From Actinoallomurus vinaceus (GTDB lineage: Bacteria; Actinomycetota; Actinomycetes; Streptosporangiales; Streptosporangiaceae), in contig NZ_BAABHK010000027.1 in assembly GCF_039542055.1 (NCBI RefSeq), forward strand, positions 1 through 64,000: a stretch of 64,000 nt of DNA, written 5' to 3'. Under the pieces are notes generated by a model. It ran no database searches. It was not told where the DNA came from and saw only the letters and a list, made by a program, of their open reading frames with translations. The translations under genes were made by a program, and so were the position numbers. Every line of letters starts with the position of its first letter. Within the stretch, counting starts at the first letter, position 1. Positions 7,658 through 16,864 of this stretch are shown one piece after another.

Positions 7658-8253
7658 TGAGCCTGCTCACCCGGTGGCCCGGCCCCGAGGTCCTCGGTGC
7701 CGAGCTGATCCGCCGCTACGAGGAACCGCACCGCCGCTACCACACCGCCGAGCACCTCGCCGAGGTCCTCGACCGGATCGACGAGCTGGCCGGCGAGGCC
7801 GACGACGCCGACGCCGTACGCCTCGCGGCGTGGTTCCACGACGCGGTCTACCAGCCCCTGCACGCCGACAACGAGGAGCGCAGCGCCGTCCTCGCCGAGC
7901 GCATGCTCGCCGACACCGACCTGCCGCCCGAGACCGTGGCGGAGGTCGCCCGGCTGGTCCGGATGACCGCGGCGCACGACCCGGAGCCCGGGGACCGCAA
8001 CGGCGCCGTCCTCAACGACGCCGACCTGGCGATCCTGGCCGCCGACCCGGAGCGTTACGCCGCGTACGCCGCGGCCGTGCGCGAGGAGTACGCCGCGATC
8101 CCGGACGAGGCGTTCCGGCAGGGCCGCGCCGACGTGCTGCGCGGCCTGCTCGACGCGCCCGCGCTGTTCCGTACGGCACCGGGCCGCGAGCGGTGGGAGA
8201 CCGCCGCCCGCCACAACCTCGAGACCGAGCTCATGCTGCTGGGCCGCGCCTGA
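7657..8253 (+). CDS. HD-domain metal-dependent phosphohydrolase-like protein (COG4339 type)
   Basis: 198 aa, start ATG 7657 directly coupled to the preceding stop. It shows the early His pair RRYHTAEHL, the diagnostic AAWFHDAVYQP (HD motif) and a later D in LNDADLAIL, the pattern of the small predicted HD hydrolases fused to or near nucleotidases. Substrate is unknown. It ends 23 bp inside the convergent DUF4031 gene. Confidence 0.8.
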   Translation: MSLLTRWPGPEVLGAELIRRYEEPHRRYHTAEHLAEVLDRIDELAGEADDADAVRLAAWFHDAVYQPLHADNEERSAVLAERMLADTDLPPETVAEVARLVRMTAAHDPEPGDRNGAVLNDADLAILAADPERYAAYAAAVREEYAAIPDEAFRQGRADVLRGLLDAPALFRTAPGRERWETAARHNLETELMLLGRA

Positions 8254-8512
8254 CCTGCGACTTCCGGCGGCGCAGCCCCGACCCGATGAGCCGGGTCACC
8301 AGCTCCTGGGAGCCGACCGGCGTCGCGCCCAGGCCGATCGCCGCGTCGTACACCTCCGCCGGCACGTCGTAGTGATCCCGGTCGAACGCCCGGCGCGGCA
8401 CGCCCAGCCGGTCGGCGAACGCGTGCAGTTCCTCGTACGACACGTCGCTGACCATGTGCGACCAGAGGCGACCGCGCGCGGGCCAGAGGGGGCGATCGAT
8501 GTAGACGGACAC
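8231..8512 (-). CDS. DUF4031 family protein
   Basis: 93 aa from GTG 8512 (SVYIDRPLWPARGRLW). The pattern WPxxGRLWxHxVSD, ELHAFADRLGxPRRAFDxDHYDVP and a final LVxRLxxSGLR is that of the short actinobacterial DUF4031 proteins. Function is unknown; the conserved Asp/His/Arg residues suggest a small enzyme or binding domain. The ORF can be extended far upstream on paper, but the conserved region starts at this GTG. Its 3' end overlaps the convergent HD gene by 23 bp. Confidence 0.75.
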   Translation of the reverse strand: MSVYIDRPLWPARGRLWSHMVSDVSYEELHAFADRLGVPRRAFDRDHYDVPAEVYDAAIGLGATPVGSQELVTRLIGSGLRRRKSQVRRGPAA

Positions 8513-8557
8513 CGGACTAGAGTGCCAGAGGACCTTCTTCCTGCCAGAAAGCTGCCC

Positions 8558-9937
8558 ATGGACGCACGTGCTTACATCGACGCGAACGCGAGCGGGTTCT
8601 TCGACGCGCTGAAGGAGTGGCTGGCGATCCCGTCGATCTCCGGCGACCCGGAGCGGGTCGACGACGTACGGCGCTCCGCCGAGTGGCTGTCCGAGCACCT
8701 GCGCGACACCGGCTTCCCGACCGTGGAGATCTGGGAGACCGGGGGGCTGCCGGCGGTGTTCGCCGAGTGGCCGGCCGAGGACGCCGGCGCGCCCACGGTC
8801 GTCGTGTACGGGCACCATGACGTGCAGCCGGTCGAGCCCCTCGAGGAGTGGGAGACCTCGCCGTTCTCCCCGGTGGAGAAGGGCGAGCAGCTGATCGGCC
8901 GGGGCTCGTCCGACGACAAGGGCCAGGTCTTCTTCCACACGCTCGGGCTCAAGGCGAACCTCGCGGCGAGCGGCCGTACCGCCCCGCCCGTCACGATCAA
9001 GATGCTGATCGAGGGCGAGGAGGAGTCCGGCTCTCCGCACTTCGCCGACCTGCTGCGCGCCAAGAAGGACCGCCTGGCCTGCGACGCGATCGTCATCAGC
9101 GACACCACGATGTGGTCCGCCGAGGTCCCGTCGATGTGCACCGGCATGCGCGGCCTCACCGAGGCGGAGGTCTCGCTGTACGGCCCGTCGATCGACCTGC
9201 ACTCCGGCTCCTTCGGCGGCGCGGTGCCCAACCCGCTGCACGCCATGACCACGCTGCTCGCCGGCCTGCACGACGAGAACAACAGGGTCACCCTCGACGG
9301 CTTCTACGACGGCCTCGTGGAGCTCACCGAGGAGGAGCGGGCGCTGTTCGCCAAGCTCCCCTTCGACGAGCGGGAGTGGCTCGCGACGGCGGGCGGGTCC
9401 GGCGCCGCGTACGGCGAGGAGGGCTTCACCACCCTGGAGCGCATCTGGGCCCGGCCGACCGCCGAGATCAACGGCATGTGGGGCGGCCACACCGGCCCCG
9501 GCGGCAAGACGATCGTGCCGCGCGAGGCGCACGCCAAGCTGTCGTTCCGGCTCGTCGCCGGGCAGGACCCGTCGCGAGTGCACGAGGCGGTCCGCAAGTA
9601 CGTCGCAGAGCACACCCCGCCGGGCATCCGCGCGGAGGTCCGCATCCCGGGCCCGGGCGTGCGGCCGTGCTTCTCGCCGATCGACTCGCCCGGCGTGCTG
9701 GCGGCCAAGCGGGCGATGGAGAAGGCGTTCGGCACGGAGGTGCTGTTCACCCGCGAGGGCGGCAGCGGCCCGGAGGCCGACCTCGCCGACATCCTGGAGG
9801 CGCCGCTCGTGTTCGTCGCCGTCGGGCTGGACGACGACCGCATCCACGCGCCCAACGAGAAGGTCGAGATGCCGCTGCTGCTCAAGGGCGCGGAGGCCGC
9901 CGCGTACCTCTGGGACGAGTTCGCCGTCAGCCTCTGA
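8558..9937 (+). CDS. M20 family metallopeptidase (dipeptidase)
   Basis: 459 aa. Two-zinc M20 motifs: YGHHDVQP (metal His/Asp), GRGSSDDKGQ (bridging Asp), EGEEESGSPHF (catalytic Glu and metal Glu) and, in the lid domain, WGGHTGPGGKTIVP. Length and order match cytosolic dipeptidases of the ArgE/DapE/CPG2 superfamily close to CNDP-type enzymes. The ATG at 8558 was chosen because the conserved helix (IDANASGFFDALKEWLAIPS) begins directly after it; the frame extends upstream only into the opposite-strand gene. NudC follows after 14 bp. Confidence 0.88.
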   Translation: MDARAYIDANASGFFDALKEWLAIPSISGDPERVDDVRRSAEWLSEHLRDTGFPTVEIWETGGLPAVFAEWPAEDAGAPTVVVYGHHDVQPVEPLEEWETSPFSPVEKGEQLIGRGSSDDKGQVFFHTLGLKANLAASGRTAPPVTIKMLIEGEEESGSPHFADLLRAKKDRLACDAIVISDTTMWSAEVPSMCTGMRGLTEAEVSLYGPSIDLHSGSFGGAVPNPLHAMTTLLAGLHDENNRVTLDGFYDGLVELTEEERALFAKLPFDEREWLATAGGSGAAYGEEGFTTLERIWARPTAEINGMWGGHTGPGGKTIVPREAHAKLSFRLVAGQDPSRVHEAVRKYVAEHTPPGIRAEVRIPGPGVRPCFSPIDSPGVLAAKRAMEKAFGTEVLFTREGGSGPEADLADILEAPLVFVAVGLDDDRIHAPNEKVEMPLLLKGAEAAAYLWDEFAVSL

Positions 9938-9951
9938 GAGAGGGCCCCGCC

Positions 9952-10854
9952 GTGACCGAATCGCTGGAAGCACTCGACTGGCTGGCGCTCTCCCGCAGCA
10001 CGCTCGACCGCGTGGGGGAGCGCCGCCGCGACGAGGAATGGCTGGCCACCGCGTGGGCCGACGCGCGGACCCGCGTCGTGGTCGTCGAGCGGGGCACCGC
10101 GCTGGTCCGGCCGGGACCGGCCCTGGTCCTCCTCGGCCCGGCAGAGGCCCCGGCCGGGGAGCGGTACCTGCTCGGGGCCGACGCGGACGGGGTCGTCTAC
10201 TTCGCCGTCTCGGCGACCCTGCCCGCGATCGAGGGCACCGAGCCCGCCGACCTGCGGCGGGTGGGGGCCGCGCTCAGCGATCGGGACGCCGGGCTGCTCA
10301 CCCAGGCCGTCGCCCTGCAGAACTGGCACGCCACGCACACGCACTGCCCGCGCTGCGGGGCGCTCACGACACTCGCCTCGGCGGGCCACACCCGGATCTG
10401 CACGGTCGACGGATCCGAGCACTTCCCTCGTACGGACCCGGCCGTGATCATGCTGGTCCACGACGGCGAGCGGATCCTGCTCGCCAGCGGCACCCGGTGG
10501 CCGGCGGACCGCGTGTCGATCCTCGCCGGGTTCGTCGAGCCCGGCGAGTCGCTGGAGCAGGCGGTCGCCCGCGAGGTCCACGAGGAGGTCGGCGTCACCG
10601 TGCGCGACTGCCGCTACCTCGGCAGCCAGCCCTGGCCACTGCCCCGCAGCCTCATGCTCGGCTTCGTCGCGGTGGCCGACGCCGGGCAGGAGATCCGCAT
10701 CGACGAAGACGAGATCAGCGGCGCCCGCTGGTACACCCGCGAGGAGCTCAAGGCGGCGACGGAGTCGAAGGAGATCCGGCTGCCCGGACGGGTCTCCATC
10801 GCCCGTCAGCTCATCGAGCGCTGGTACGGCGGACGGCTCCCCGGCGACTGGTGA
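9952..10854 (+). CDS. nudC: NAD(+) / NADH pyrophosphatase NudC (Nudix)
   Basis: 300 aa from GTG 9952. The protein has the NUDIX N-terminal domain, a zinc-ribbon segment (CPRCG with a degenerate second half around ICTVDGSEHFPR) and the Nudix box GFVEPGESLEQAVAREVHEE followed by VGV. The SQPWPLPRSLMLGF motif after the box is the NADH-pyrophosphatase signature (SQPWPFPxS). It hydrolyses NAD(H) to NMN(H) and AMP and can remove NAD caps from RNA. The second Cys pair of the ribbon is incomplete, as in many actinobacterial forms. Confidence 0.9.
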   Translation: MTESLEALDWLALSRSTLDRVGERRRDEEWLATAWADARTRVVVVERGTALVRPGPALVLLGPAEAPAGERYLLGADADGVVYFAVSATLPAIEGTEPADLRRVGAALSDRDAGLLTQAVALQNWHATHTHCPRCGALTTLASAGHTRICTVDGSEHFPRTDPAVIMLVHDGERILLASGTRWPADRVSILAGFVEPGESLEQAVAREVHEEVGVTVRDCRYLGSQPWPLPRSLMLGFVAVADAGQEIRIDEDEISGARWYTREELKAATESKEIRLPGRVSIARQLIERWYGGRLPGDW

Positions 10855-10878
10855 CCCGCAAGCCGAAAGGTTGAGATC

Positions 10879-12084
10879 GTGAACCATCAGCACGACGCCG
10901 CGCCCGGGGCGACGGACTGGATCACCACGCCCGTCACCGCGGAGCTCCTTCGCGGCGCGCTCGAGGTGGAGCGCACCGAGCACGGCCTACTGCCGCACCG
11001 GCTGCCCGCGCGGGCCCGCGCGCAGGGCGCAGACGGGCAGCTGGCCATGGTGGAGGCCCAGCCCTCCGGCGTACGGCTGGTGTTCCGCACCCGGGCCACC
11101 GCCATCGAGCTGGACACGCTCCGCACCAAGAACGCCTACGAGGGCGCCCCGCCCCGTCCGGACGGCGTCTACGATCTGCTCGTCGACGGCCGCCTGGCCG
11201 GCCGGGCCGGTACGACCGGCGGCAACGTCCTGATGATCGACATGACCACCGGGTCCGCGGAGACCCGGCCGGGCCCGGTCGGCACCGTCCGGTTCACCGA
11301 TCTGCCCGAGCGGGTGAAGGACGTCGAGATCTGGCTGCCGTACAACGAGATCACCGAGCTGGTGGCCCTGCGCACGGACGCCCCCGTCGAGGCCGCGCCG
11401 CCCGGGCAGCGCAGGGTGTGGCTGCACCACGGCAGTTCGATCAGCCACGGCTCCGACGCCGAGAGCCCCACCATGACCTGGCCGGCGCTGGCCGCCTCCC
11501 TCGGCGACGCGGAACTGATCAACCTGGGTTTCGGCGGCAGCGCCCTGCTCGACCCCTTCACCGCCCGCGCCCTGCGCGACACCCCCGCGGACCTGATCAG
11601 TGTCAAGATCGGCATCAACCTGGTCAACACCGACCTGATGCGCCTCCGCGCGTTCATCCCGGCCGTGCACGGCTTCCTCGACACCATCCGCGAAGGCCAC
11701 CCCACCACGCCTCTGCTCGTGGTCTCGCCGATCCTCTGCCCCATCCACGAGGACACCCCCGGCCCCACCGCTCCGGATTTCAGCAAGCTCAGCGAGGGGA
11801 GACTGGCGTTCCGGGCCGCGGGCGACCCCGCGGAGATCGTCGCCGGAAAACTGACCCTGGGCGTCATCCGCGAGGAGCTCTCCCGCATCGTGAAGCAGCG
11901 GGCGGCCGACGACCCTCGTCTGCACTACCTCGACGGCCGTGAACTCTACGGCGAGGCGGACTTCGCCGAGCTGCCGCTGCCCGACCAGCTCCACCCGGAC
12001 GCCGCCACCCACCGCCGCATCGGCGAACGCTTCGCCGCCCTGGCCTTCGGCGCCGGCGGCCCCTTCGCCGCCCAGCGTGCCTGA
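10879..12084 (+). CDS. SGNH/GDSL-type esterase with N-terminal beta domain
   Basis: 401 aa from GTG 10879 with AAAGGTTGAG upstream. Residues 1-170 form a predicted beta-rich domain, followed by SGNH blocks: HHGSSISHGS (nucleophile Ser), NLGFGGSALL (Gly), KIGINLVN (Asn) and PLPDQLHPD (Asp/His). This order matches CE2/CE3-like carbohydrate esterases and related GDSL lipases with a jelly-roll N-terminus. No signal peptide is seen, so action is probably cytoplasmic. Substrate unknown. Confidence 0.8.
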   Translation: MNHQHDAAPGATDWITTPVTAELLRGALEVERTEHGLLPHRLPARARAQGADGQLAMVEAQPSGVRLVFRTRATAIELDTLRTKNAYEGAPPRPDGVYDLLVDGRLAGRAGTTGGNVLMIDMTTGSAETRPGPVGTVRFTDLPERVKDVEIWLPYNEITELVALRTDAPVEAAPPGQRRVWLHHGSSISHGSDAESPTMTWPALAASLGDAELINLGFGGSALLDPFTARALRDTPADLISVKIGINLVNTDLMRLRAFIPAVHGFLDTIREGHPTTPLLVVSPILCPIHEDTPGPTAPDFSKLSEGRLAFRAAGDPAEIVAGKLTLGVIREELSRIVKQRAADDPRLHYLDGRELYGEADFAELPLPDQLHPDAATHRRIGERFAALAFGAGGPFAAQRA

Positions 12085-12306
12085 ACCGTACGCGTCCTGC
12101 TCTGCCTGGCCGCACCTGGTGCCCCTCGTGCCTGGTGACCGCCTCGGCCAACGTGGACGGGTGCACCGGCTTCTCGGCCGATCTCGCGCGCGCCGAGTTC
12201 GGCACCCTGACCACTTCCAGGGAGCCGGGACGGGGTGATCGGAAATGCGGGAGACACGGCCCGGGCGGCTCTGCCAGCCTGGAGAGATGATCATGAAGGG
12301 GGCCTC

Positions 12307-14451
12307 GTGAGCGACGACGAGAAGTCCCGCCTCGGCGAGTTCAGCGCCCGGCTGGAGAGCGACGACATCGACGTCGTCTGCGGGACTCTGGACGATTACC
12401 AGTCGGCGCAGGCGGACACCAGGTGGGGTGTGGACAACCCCTACTGGCCGCTGGCCAATGAGGTGCGCTTCGCCGCCCGAGACCTCCTTGGGCAACCTCC
12501 GTCCGGCCGCAGCCACGCGAGCGCTCTCACCGTGATGTTGCATCTCGCCGAGGAGGAGGACGCGGACTTGATCGCCGACGCCCTCGAAGGGGCCCCGGAT
12601 GCCGAGGTGCGGGAGATGGCGCTTCTCGCGGCCGGCACCGCCCTCGCGGAGGGCGAGGAGCCGAACCGGCGGCTGCTGGCGCTGATCAGCGCCATGGTGC
12701 TGGACGAGGGCCTCGATGTGCGGGATCGCAAGGACGCCGTGCACGCCCTGGACGATCTCGATCTCCCGCAGGTCGAGGACCTCATCGTCCGTCTCAGTGA
12801 GTCGTCCGAACTGGAACTCCAGGTGTGCGCGGCGGGTTGTCTCGCGACGCCCCTGCGGCTCCGCGTCCACCGCGACCGCGTCAGGCGGCTCGCGGAGTCC
12901 TGGCCGGAGGACGCGGGTTGGGGGGCCGAGCACATTCGCGAAGCGGTCGAGGGCTTCCACAGCACCTACTGGAAAGACGCCGAGCTGGACGATCCGGTAC
13001 TCCAGGAGGCCCATGACGAGCTGAGGTTCCCGCTCAGCGACGAGGGATGCCTGCGAGCATTCGCCACCCTGCTCCGCAGCGAGGACCCGGTCGCCGTGGG
13101 CATCGCGCTCGACCATTACGAGTCCTCGGAGGGGCTGCGTCGTGTCCTGGAGGACGAGGAACGTGCCGAGGCCTACCTGCCCGAGGTGCTGGCCCGCGCT
13201 CGTGAGGTGCTCCGGCGGCCGATGTCTCCCGCCGAAGTGAGCGCCCTGAACATGATCGGGGCGCGGCACGCCGAGCCCGGCGATGCCGACGTCCTGCTGG
13301 ACGTTCTCACGCGCACGGACTCGGACGCGGTGCGCAAGGAGGCCATCTGGATGGCCTACGGCGTGCTCGACGAGGCCGAGGTGAAGGACAAGAGGCTCGT
13401 CGCCGCCCTGGGTGACCTGATCTTCGACCCGTCCGTCGGCTTCTACATCACGAAGGAGACGGCGATCCGTGTCCTGGCCGACAGCCTCGGCGCGGACGCG
13501 GACGACATTCTCCTCCGGGCGCTCCGCGAGGGTGAGCCGAAGGTGCAGGCCCACGCGTCCTATTTCCTGGTCAGGACGGGAGGCCTGGATCGGCACCGCG
13601 CCATCCTGGAGGAGGTCGCGGAGAGCTGGGGCGACCGGCCTCCCCAGTACCCCTGGGGCGAGGACCCCATTGAGCTGATCTTCGGCAAGCCGCACAGCGT
13701 TCACTGGGAAGAACACCGGCTGGCGGACCCGGACCTGTATCGCGCCCACAAAAGGCTGAGGGCTCCCACGGTGGACGAGTCATATCACCAGGCGCTTCGC
13801 GCGCTACTCGAAAGCGACGACCAGGCGGCCGTGGGCATCGCCCTCGACCACTGGTGGAGTCCCGACGGCGCCGTGAAGCGGGGCGGCGAAGAAGCACGTG
13901 AACCGGAGAGGGCACTCGTCCTGGACCGCATCCGGGAGGTGCTGCGGCAGCCTCCCTCACCGGCCGAGCTCAGCCGCGTGTACGGGCCCGAGGCCAAGCA
14001 CCTCACCGCACTGTCGGCGCTGGACGTCGTGGCAGCGGAAGAGCCGTCCCTGCTCGCCGAGGTCGTGGCGGCCGCCACAAGCGATCTCGTTCGAGAGCGG
14101 GCTCTCGATGCGGTGGAAGCGGTGTTCAAGGACGCGGAGGAGGCTGACCTACGACTCGTCGAGGCGCTTGAGAGTGTCGCCTGCGACGAGAACATGCCGT
14201 TGAACGACCGCGTCAGGGCACTGGAACTGCTGGACGAGTCTCCGGGGACCAACTCCGTGGACGCGCTCGTCCGGGCGACGCGTTGCCCCGAGGTAGAGGT
14301 TCAAGCGGCTGCGGCGTGGGGGCTGATGTGGGAAGAGGTCATCGAGGACCATCGCGCCATGCTTGAGGAGCTGAGCGCGACCTGGCCCGTGGAAGACGCC
14401 CCGTGGGAGGTCACGCGGGTGCGGGACATGCTCAACGCCGCTAAGAAGTGA
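12307..14451 (+). CDS. Large HEAT-like repeat protein with internal duplications
   Basis: 714 aa from GTG 12307, preceded by AAGGGGG. The protein is strongly acidic and almost wholly alpha-helical, with repeated pairs such as AEVREMALLAAGTAL, DAVRKEAIWMAYGVL and LVRERALDAVEAV typical of HEAT/armadillo solenoids. A longer module recurs three times, marked by DDIDVVCGTLDDYQS, EDPVAVGIALDHYES and DDQAAVGIALDHWWS; the last two are close copies, each followed by a DRIREVLRQPPSP-like helix. Such proteins are common in large actinomycete genomes and act as protein-binding scaffolds. No catalytic motif is visible. Confidence 0.75.
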   Translation: MSDDEKSRLGEFSARLESDDIDVVCGTLDDYQSAQADTRWGVDNPYWPLANEVRFAARDLLGQPPSGRSHASALTVMLHLAEEEDADLIADALEGAPDAEVREMALLAAGTALAEGEEPNRRLLALISAMVLDEGLDVRDRKDAVHALDDLDLPQVEDLIVRLSESSELELQVCAAGCLATPLRLRVHRDRVRRLAESWPEDAGWGAEHIREAVEGFHSTYWKDAELDDPVLQEAHDELRFPLSDEGCLRAFATLLRSEDPVAVGIALDHYESSEGLRRVLEDEERAEAYLPEVLARAREVLRRPMSPAEVSALNMIGARHAEPGDADVLLDVLTRTDSDAVRKEAIWMAYGVLDEAEVKDKRLVAALGDLIFDPSVGFYITKETAIRVLADSLGADADDILLRALREGEPKVQAHASYFLVRTGGLDRHRAILEEVAESWGDRPPQYPWGEDPIELIFGKPHSVHWEEHRLADPDLYRAHKRLRAPTVDESYHQALRALLESDDQAAVGIALDHWWSPDGAVKRGGEEAREPERALVLDRIREVLRQPPSPAELSRVYGPEAKHLTALSALDVVAAEEPSLLAEVVAAATSDLVRERALDAVEAVFKDAEEADLRLVEALESVACDENMPLNDRVRALELLDESPGTNSVDALVRATRCPEVEVQAAAAWGLMWEEVIEDHRAMLEELSATWPVEDAPWEVTRVRDMLNAAKK

Positions 14452-14562
14452 GGCGGGCCGCGCGTCCGCGACCGGCACGTGCATTGTGGCGTGCGAGGCG
14501 GGCTCTCGCCCCCATCGCGAAGACGACCCGGCCGGGACGGCTCTCGTGGACGAAGTCGCGGT

Positions 14563-15442
14563 TCATGGCCGCACCCGGTCCGAGACGATGTCGAACTCGA
14601 GGAGCCGGAAGGGATTAGCGACGTCGTAGTGCTCGGCGCGAAGCGGATCGTCAACGACCGTCAACGGTCGGATCAGCGACTCCTTCACCCCGAACACCGC
14701 GTCGGAGTCCAAGTACGGGCTGCCCTCGACGAAGACGTGGGTGGTGAGCGAAGCGTGCCCGTCGGCTTCGGCGATGGTGTGGATGTGCGCCGGACGGTTG
14801 GGGTGCCTCTCGGTGGCGCCGAGTAGTCGGCCGACCGGCCCGTCGTGGGATCGGGTAGTAGCGGGGAACAACGGTCCGCAACCAGAAACGGCCGTGCTCG
14901 TCCGTGACGAACAGTCCCCGGAGGTTGCGCTCGGGCTGGACCTCGGGTTGCTGGACGTCGTAGTAGCCGGCTCCGTTGGCCTGCCACACGTCGACCCGTG
15001 CTCCGGGCAGCGGTGTCCCGTCGGACGATCGGACCTGCCCGGCGAACACACAGGGCTCACCGTTGTGGTCGAGTGAGATGTTCGCGCCCAGCTCACGCGG
15101 CGGGGACTCGACCATGTGGAACGGGCCGAGGACGGTGGTGTCGGTCGCGGGCGCGGATTTCCGGTTGTTGATCGCGTCGACCAGCATCGACACCCCGAGC
15201 ACGTCGGACAGCAGGACGAACTCCTGGCGGGTGGCGTCGCACATGTGCCCGGTGGCGGTGAGGAAGTCGATCGCCTGTTGCCACTCCGCCTCGGTGGGCT
15301 CGACATCCCTCACGAACGCGTGCAGGTGCTCGACGAGGCTCGTCATCACCCGCTTCAGGCGCGGGTTCGGAGTGCCGGCGAAGCTCTCGGCGACGATCTC
15401 CGCTGCGTCGTCCTCGGAGAAACCAGTGTGCTGCCCAGTCAT
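14563..15442 (-). pseudogene. Intradiol ring-cleavage dioxygenase, frameshifted
   Basis: ATG 15442 begins MTGQHTGFSEDDAAEIVAES and runs in frame through VLGPFHMVESPPRELG, GARVDVWQANGAGYYDVQ and RTVVPRYYPIP. At about 14844-14852 the frame breaks; the continuation DGPVGRLLGATERHPNRPAHIH lies in another frame and ends at 14563. Family members read YPIPHDGPVG here, so about two bases appear to be missing. The iron ligands (two Tyr, H-x-H) are all present but split between frames. Catechol/hydroxyquinol 1,2-dioxygenases are normally about 280-290 aa, matching the summed length. Either a true pseudogene or an assembly error. Confidence 0.8.
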
Positions 15443-15475
15443 TGAGGCTCCTCGATGCTCGTGACGGCGCGGTGA

Positions 15476-15670
15476 GGCCCGCGCGGTCGAGGCGCCTACT
15501 CCTATGAGGAGATGACCTTGGGAGCGGTGTCCGTCGCAACCCCGATCCTCGGCCTGGACGGTCGAGTCCGCGCCGCACTCGGCATCGTGGCGCACGCTCG
15601 GGCCGCTGTCGACCGGCTCGCCTCCGCCGTACGTGCCGCGGCACTGGGCATCGCCCGCTGGGCCAACTGA
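15476..15670 (+). pseudogene. C-terminal remnant of an IclR-family regulator
   Basis: A 64-codon stretch opening after a stop at 15473 reads GAYSYEEMTLGAVSVATPIL, then GLDGRVRAALGI and ends AVRAAALGIARWAN before TGA 15668-15670. This is the end of an IclR effector-binding domain (EE..x.G..SVAAPI, G.VVAALSV). No N-terminal HTH remains. IclR regulators usually sit beside intradiol dioxygenase genes, as here, divergently. The remnant and the frameshifted dioxygenase look like one decayed aromatic-degradation locus. Minimal translation from ATG 15512 cannot be excluded. Confidence 0.65.
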
Positions 15671-15689
15671 GCCAGGTGGGCCACCGGGT

Positions 15690-15971
15690 TCAGACGAGAC
15701 GGCGCATCTCGTTCATGGAGAAGCAGCGCAACGTCTCGGTCTCGGCGTAACCGCGGCCCGCGACGAAGACCGCGAACTTGGCGGCGACCTCGTCTTCGGG
15801 TGCCTCGATGAGGACGACCTGGTCGTACCGCCCCATGCTCAGGTAGGCGCCCAGGACCTTCCCGCCCATCTCCTCGAAGGTCTTGGTGACCTCGGTGACC
15901 CGGTCGGGCAGCGTCGCCACCTCGCGGCGTCCCATGTCCGTCCACTTACAGAGCAGCATGTACGTAGCCAT
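15690..15971 (-). CDS. GYD-domain protein
   Basis: 93 aa. MATYMLLCKWTDMGRR, the central MGRYDQVVLIEAPEDE and a C-terminal ETETLRCFSMNEMRRL identify the small ferredoxin-fold GYD family (normal length 90-100 aa). Here the GYD signature reads GRYD. Function of the family is unknown; its members often sit near oxidative or aromatic metabolism genes. The segment containing its start and upstream region recurs in degenerate form at 17098-17250. Confidence 0.8.
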   Translation of the reverse strand: MATYMLLCKWTDMGRREVATLPDRVTEVTKTFEEMGGKVLGAYLSMGRYDQVVLIEAPEDEVAAKFAVFVAGRGYAETETLRCFSMNEMRRLV

Positions 15972-16105
15972 GACGATGATCCCCCGATCAATGCGCTCAT
16001 CAGGTCACATTCCCGCCCCCGATGCCGTCAACCCAGGGCTCGTGCGGCGGTCCTGGCCCTGGTGGCCGGGCCGCACGGCCAGTGGGCCCGATTCTTCGTC
16101 CGCTA
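15958..16105. repeat. Direct repeat copy A (partner at about 17098-17250)
   Basis: Copy A includes the start of the GYD gene and its upstream region; copy B near 17098-17250 has GTGGCCATGACGATCCCCCG against GTAGCCATGACGATGATCCC in A, and then further blocks such as TCAACCC and CCTGG spaced alike. Similarity is clear over about 90 bp and fades afterwards. Both copies have the same orientation and bracket the MHYT gene. Copy B still encodes MATYL on the minus strand before losing the frame. Confidence 0.6.
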
Positions 16106-16864
16106 CTTGTTGTTCAGCCGGGCGATGAGCTCCTCGTAGTGCTGATTTTCGAGGACTTCTTCCCCGGAGGGGAGCATCACGAGGGCCATCAGGATAATGA
16201 TAGGGAGAATAATTATCCAGATTGTCAAGGGCCACAAGAGAGTCGAAGTCTCCACACCGCCCGGCATCGGCGCATTGGCGTTCAATGCCACGCTGGTGGC
16301 GGCCATACCGGTGTAATGCATGCCGCACACGGCCAATCCCATGATCGGCACCGCGGCGGCCATGGCCAATTTGCGTCGGATATTTTTGGTTATCCACAGC
16401 GCCGCGGTCGCCGCTCCAACTGCGATCACCACGGACAGCACCACAAGCGGGACGTTGTATCTGGTCGACCCCTGCATCCGCATCGCTGCCATGCCCGTAT
16501 AGTGCATTGCCGCGACGCCGCCTCCGGTGATCAGGCCGGCCAAGAGCAGCGTTCGCGGGCCGGACGCGCCGTAGCCGACCAGGAATACGCCGACTCCAAC
16601 GATCGCAACGGCAATGAGGAGGCTCGCGACCGTCAATAGGACGTCCCACCTGACCGGCGAACCATGAACCGTGACCCCGAGCATTCCAGTGAAATGCATG
16701 CCCCATATTCCGGTGCCGCCGATCGACACCGCTGACAAGGCCAGCCAGAAGTTACGGGAAGTGCGGGTGCCGACCCGGGCTTGAGTGGTGCAGACCAGGC
16801 CCAGCCCGCAGCCGAGGCATGAGATCAGATAAGCGATCAGGGGTATGTACGTCCCGTTCTCCAT
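16103..16864 (-). CDS. MHYT-domain integral membrane protein
   Basis: 253 aa from ATG 16864 (MENGTYIPLIAYLISC); an upstream ATG at 16939 would add 25 less membrane-like residues. Seven transmembrane segments with three MHYT signatures: MHFTGM, MHYTGM and MHYTGM. MHYT domains are proposed copper-binding sensors for O2, CO or NO, usually fused to GGDEF/EAL or kinase domains; here the domain stands alone with a short cytoplasmic tail (GEEVLENQHYEELIARLNNK), as in many actinomycetes. Flanked by degenerate direct repeats that may reflect insertion by duplication. Confidence 0.85.
   Translation of the reverse strand: MENGTYIPLIAYLISCLGCGLGLVCTTQARVGTRTSRNFWLALSAVSIGGTGIWGMHFTGMLGVTVHGSPVRWDVLLTVASLLIAVAIVGVGVFLVGYGASGPRTLLLAGLITGGGVAAMHYTGMAAMRMQGSTRYNVPLVVLSVVIAVGAATAALWITKNIRRKLAMAAAVPIMGLAVCGMHYTGMAATSVALNANAPMPGGVETSTLLWPLTIWIIILPIIILMALVMLPSGEEVLENQHYEELIARLNNK

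Noticed and set aside
12085..12306. Possible short gene between the esterase and the HEAT-like gene
   Set aside because: Open frames here have no ribosome site, no recognisable motif and inconsistent codon use.
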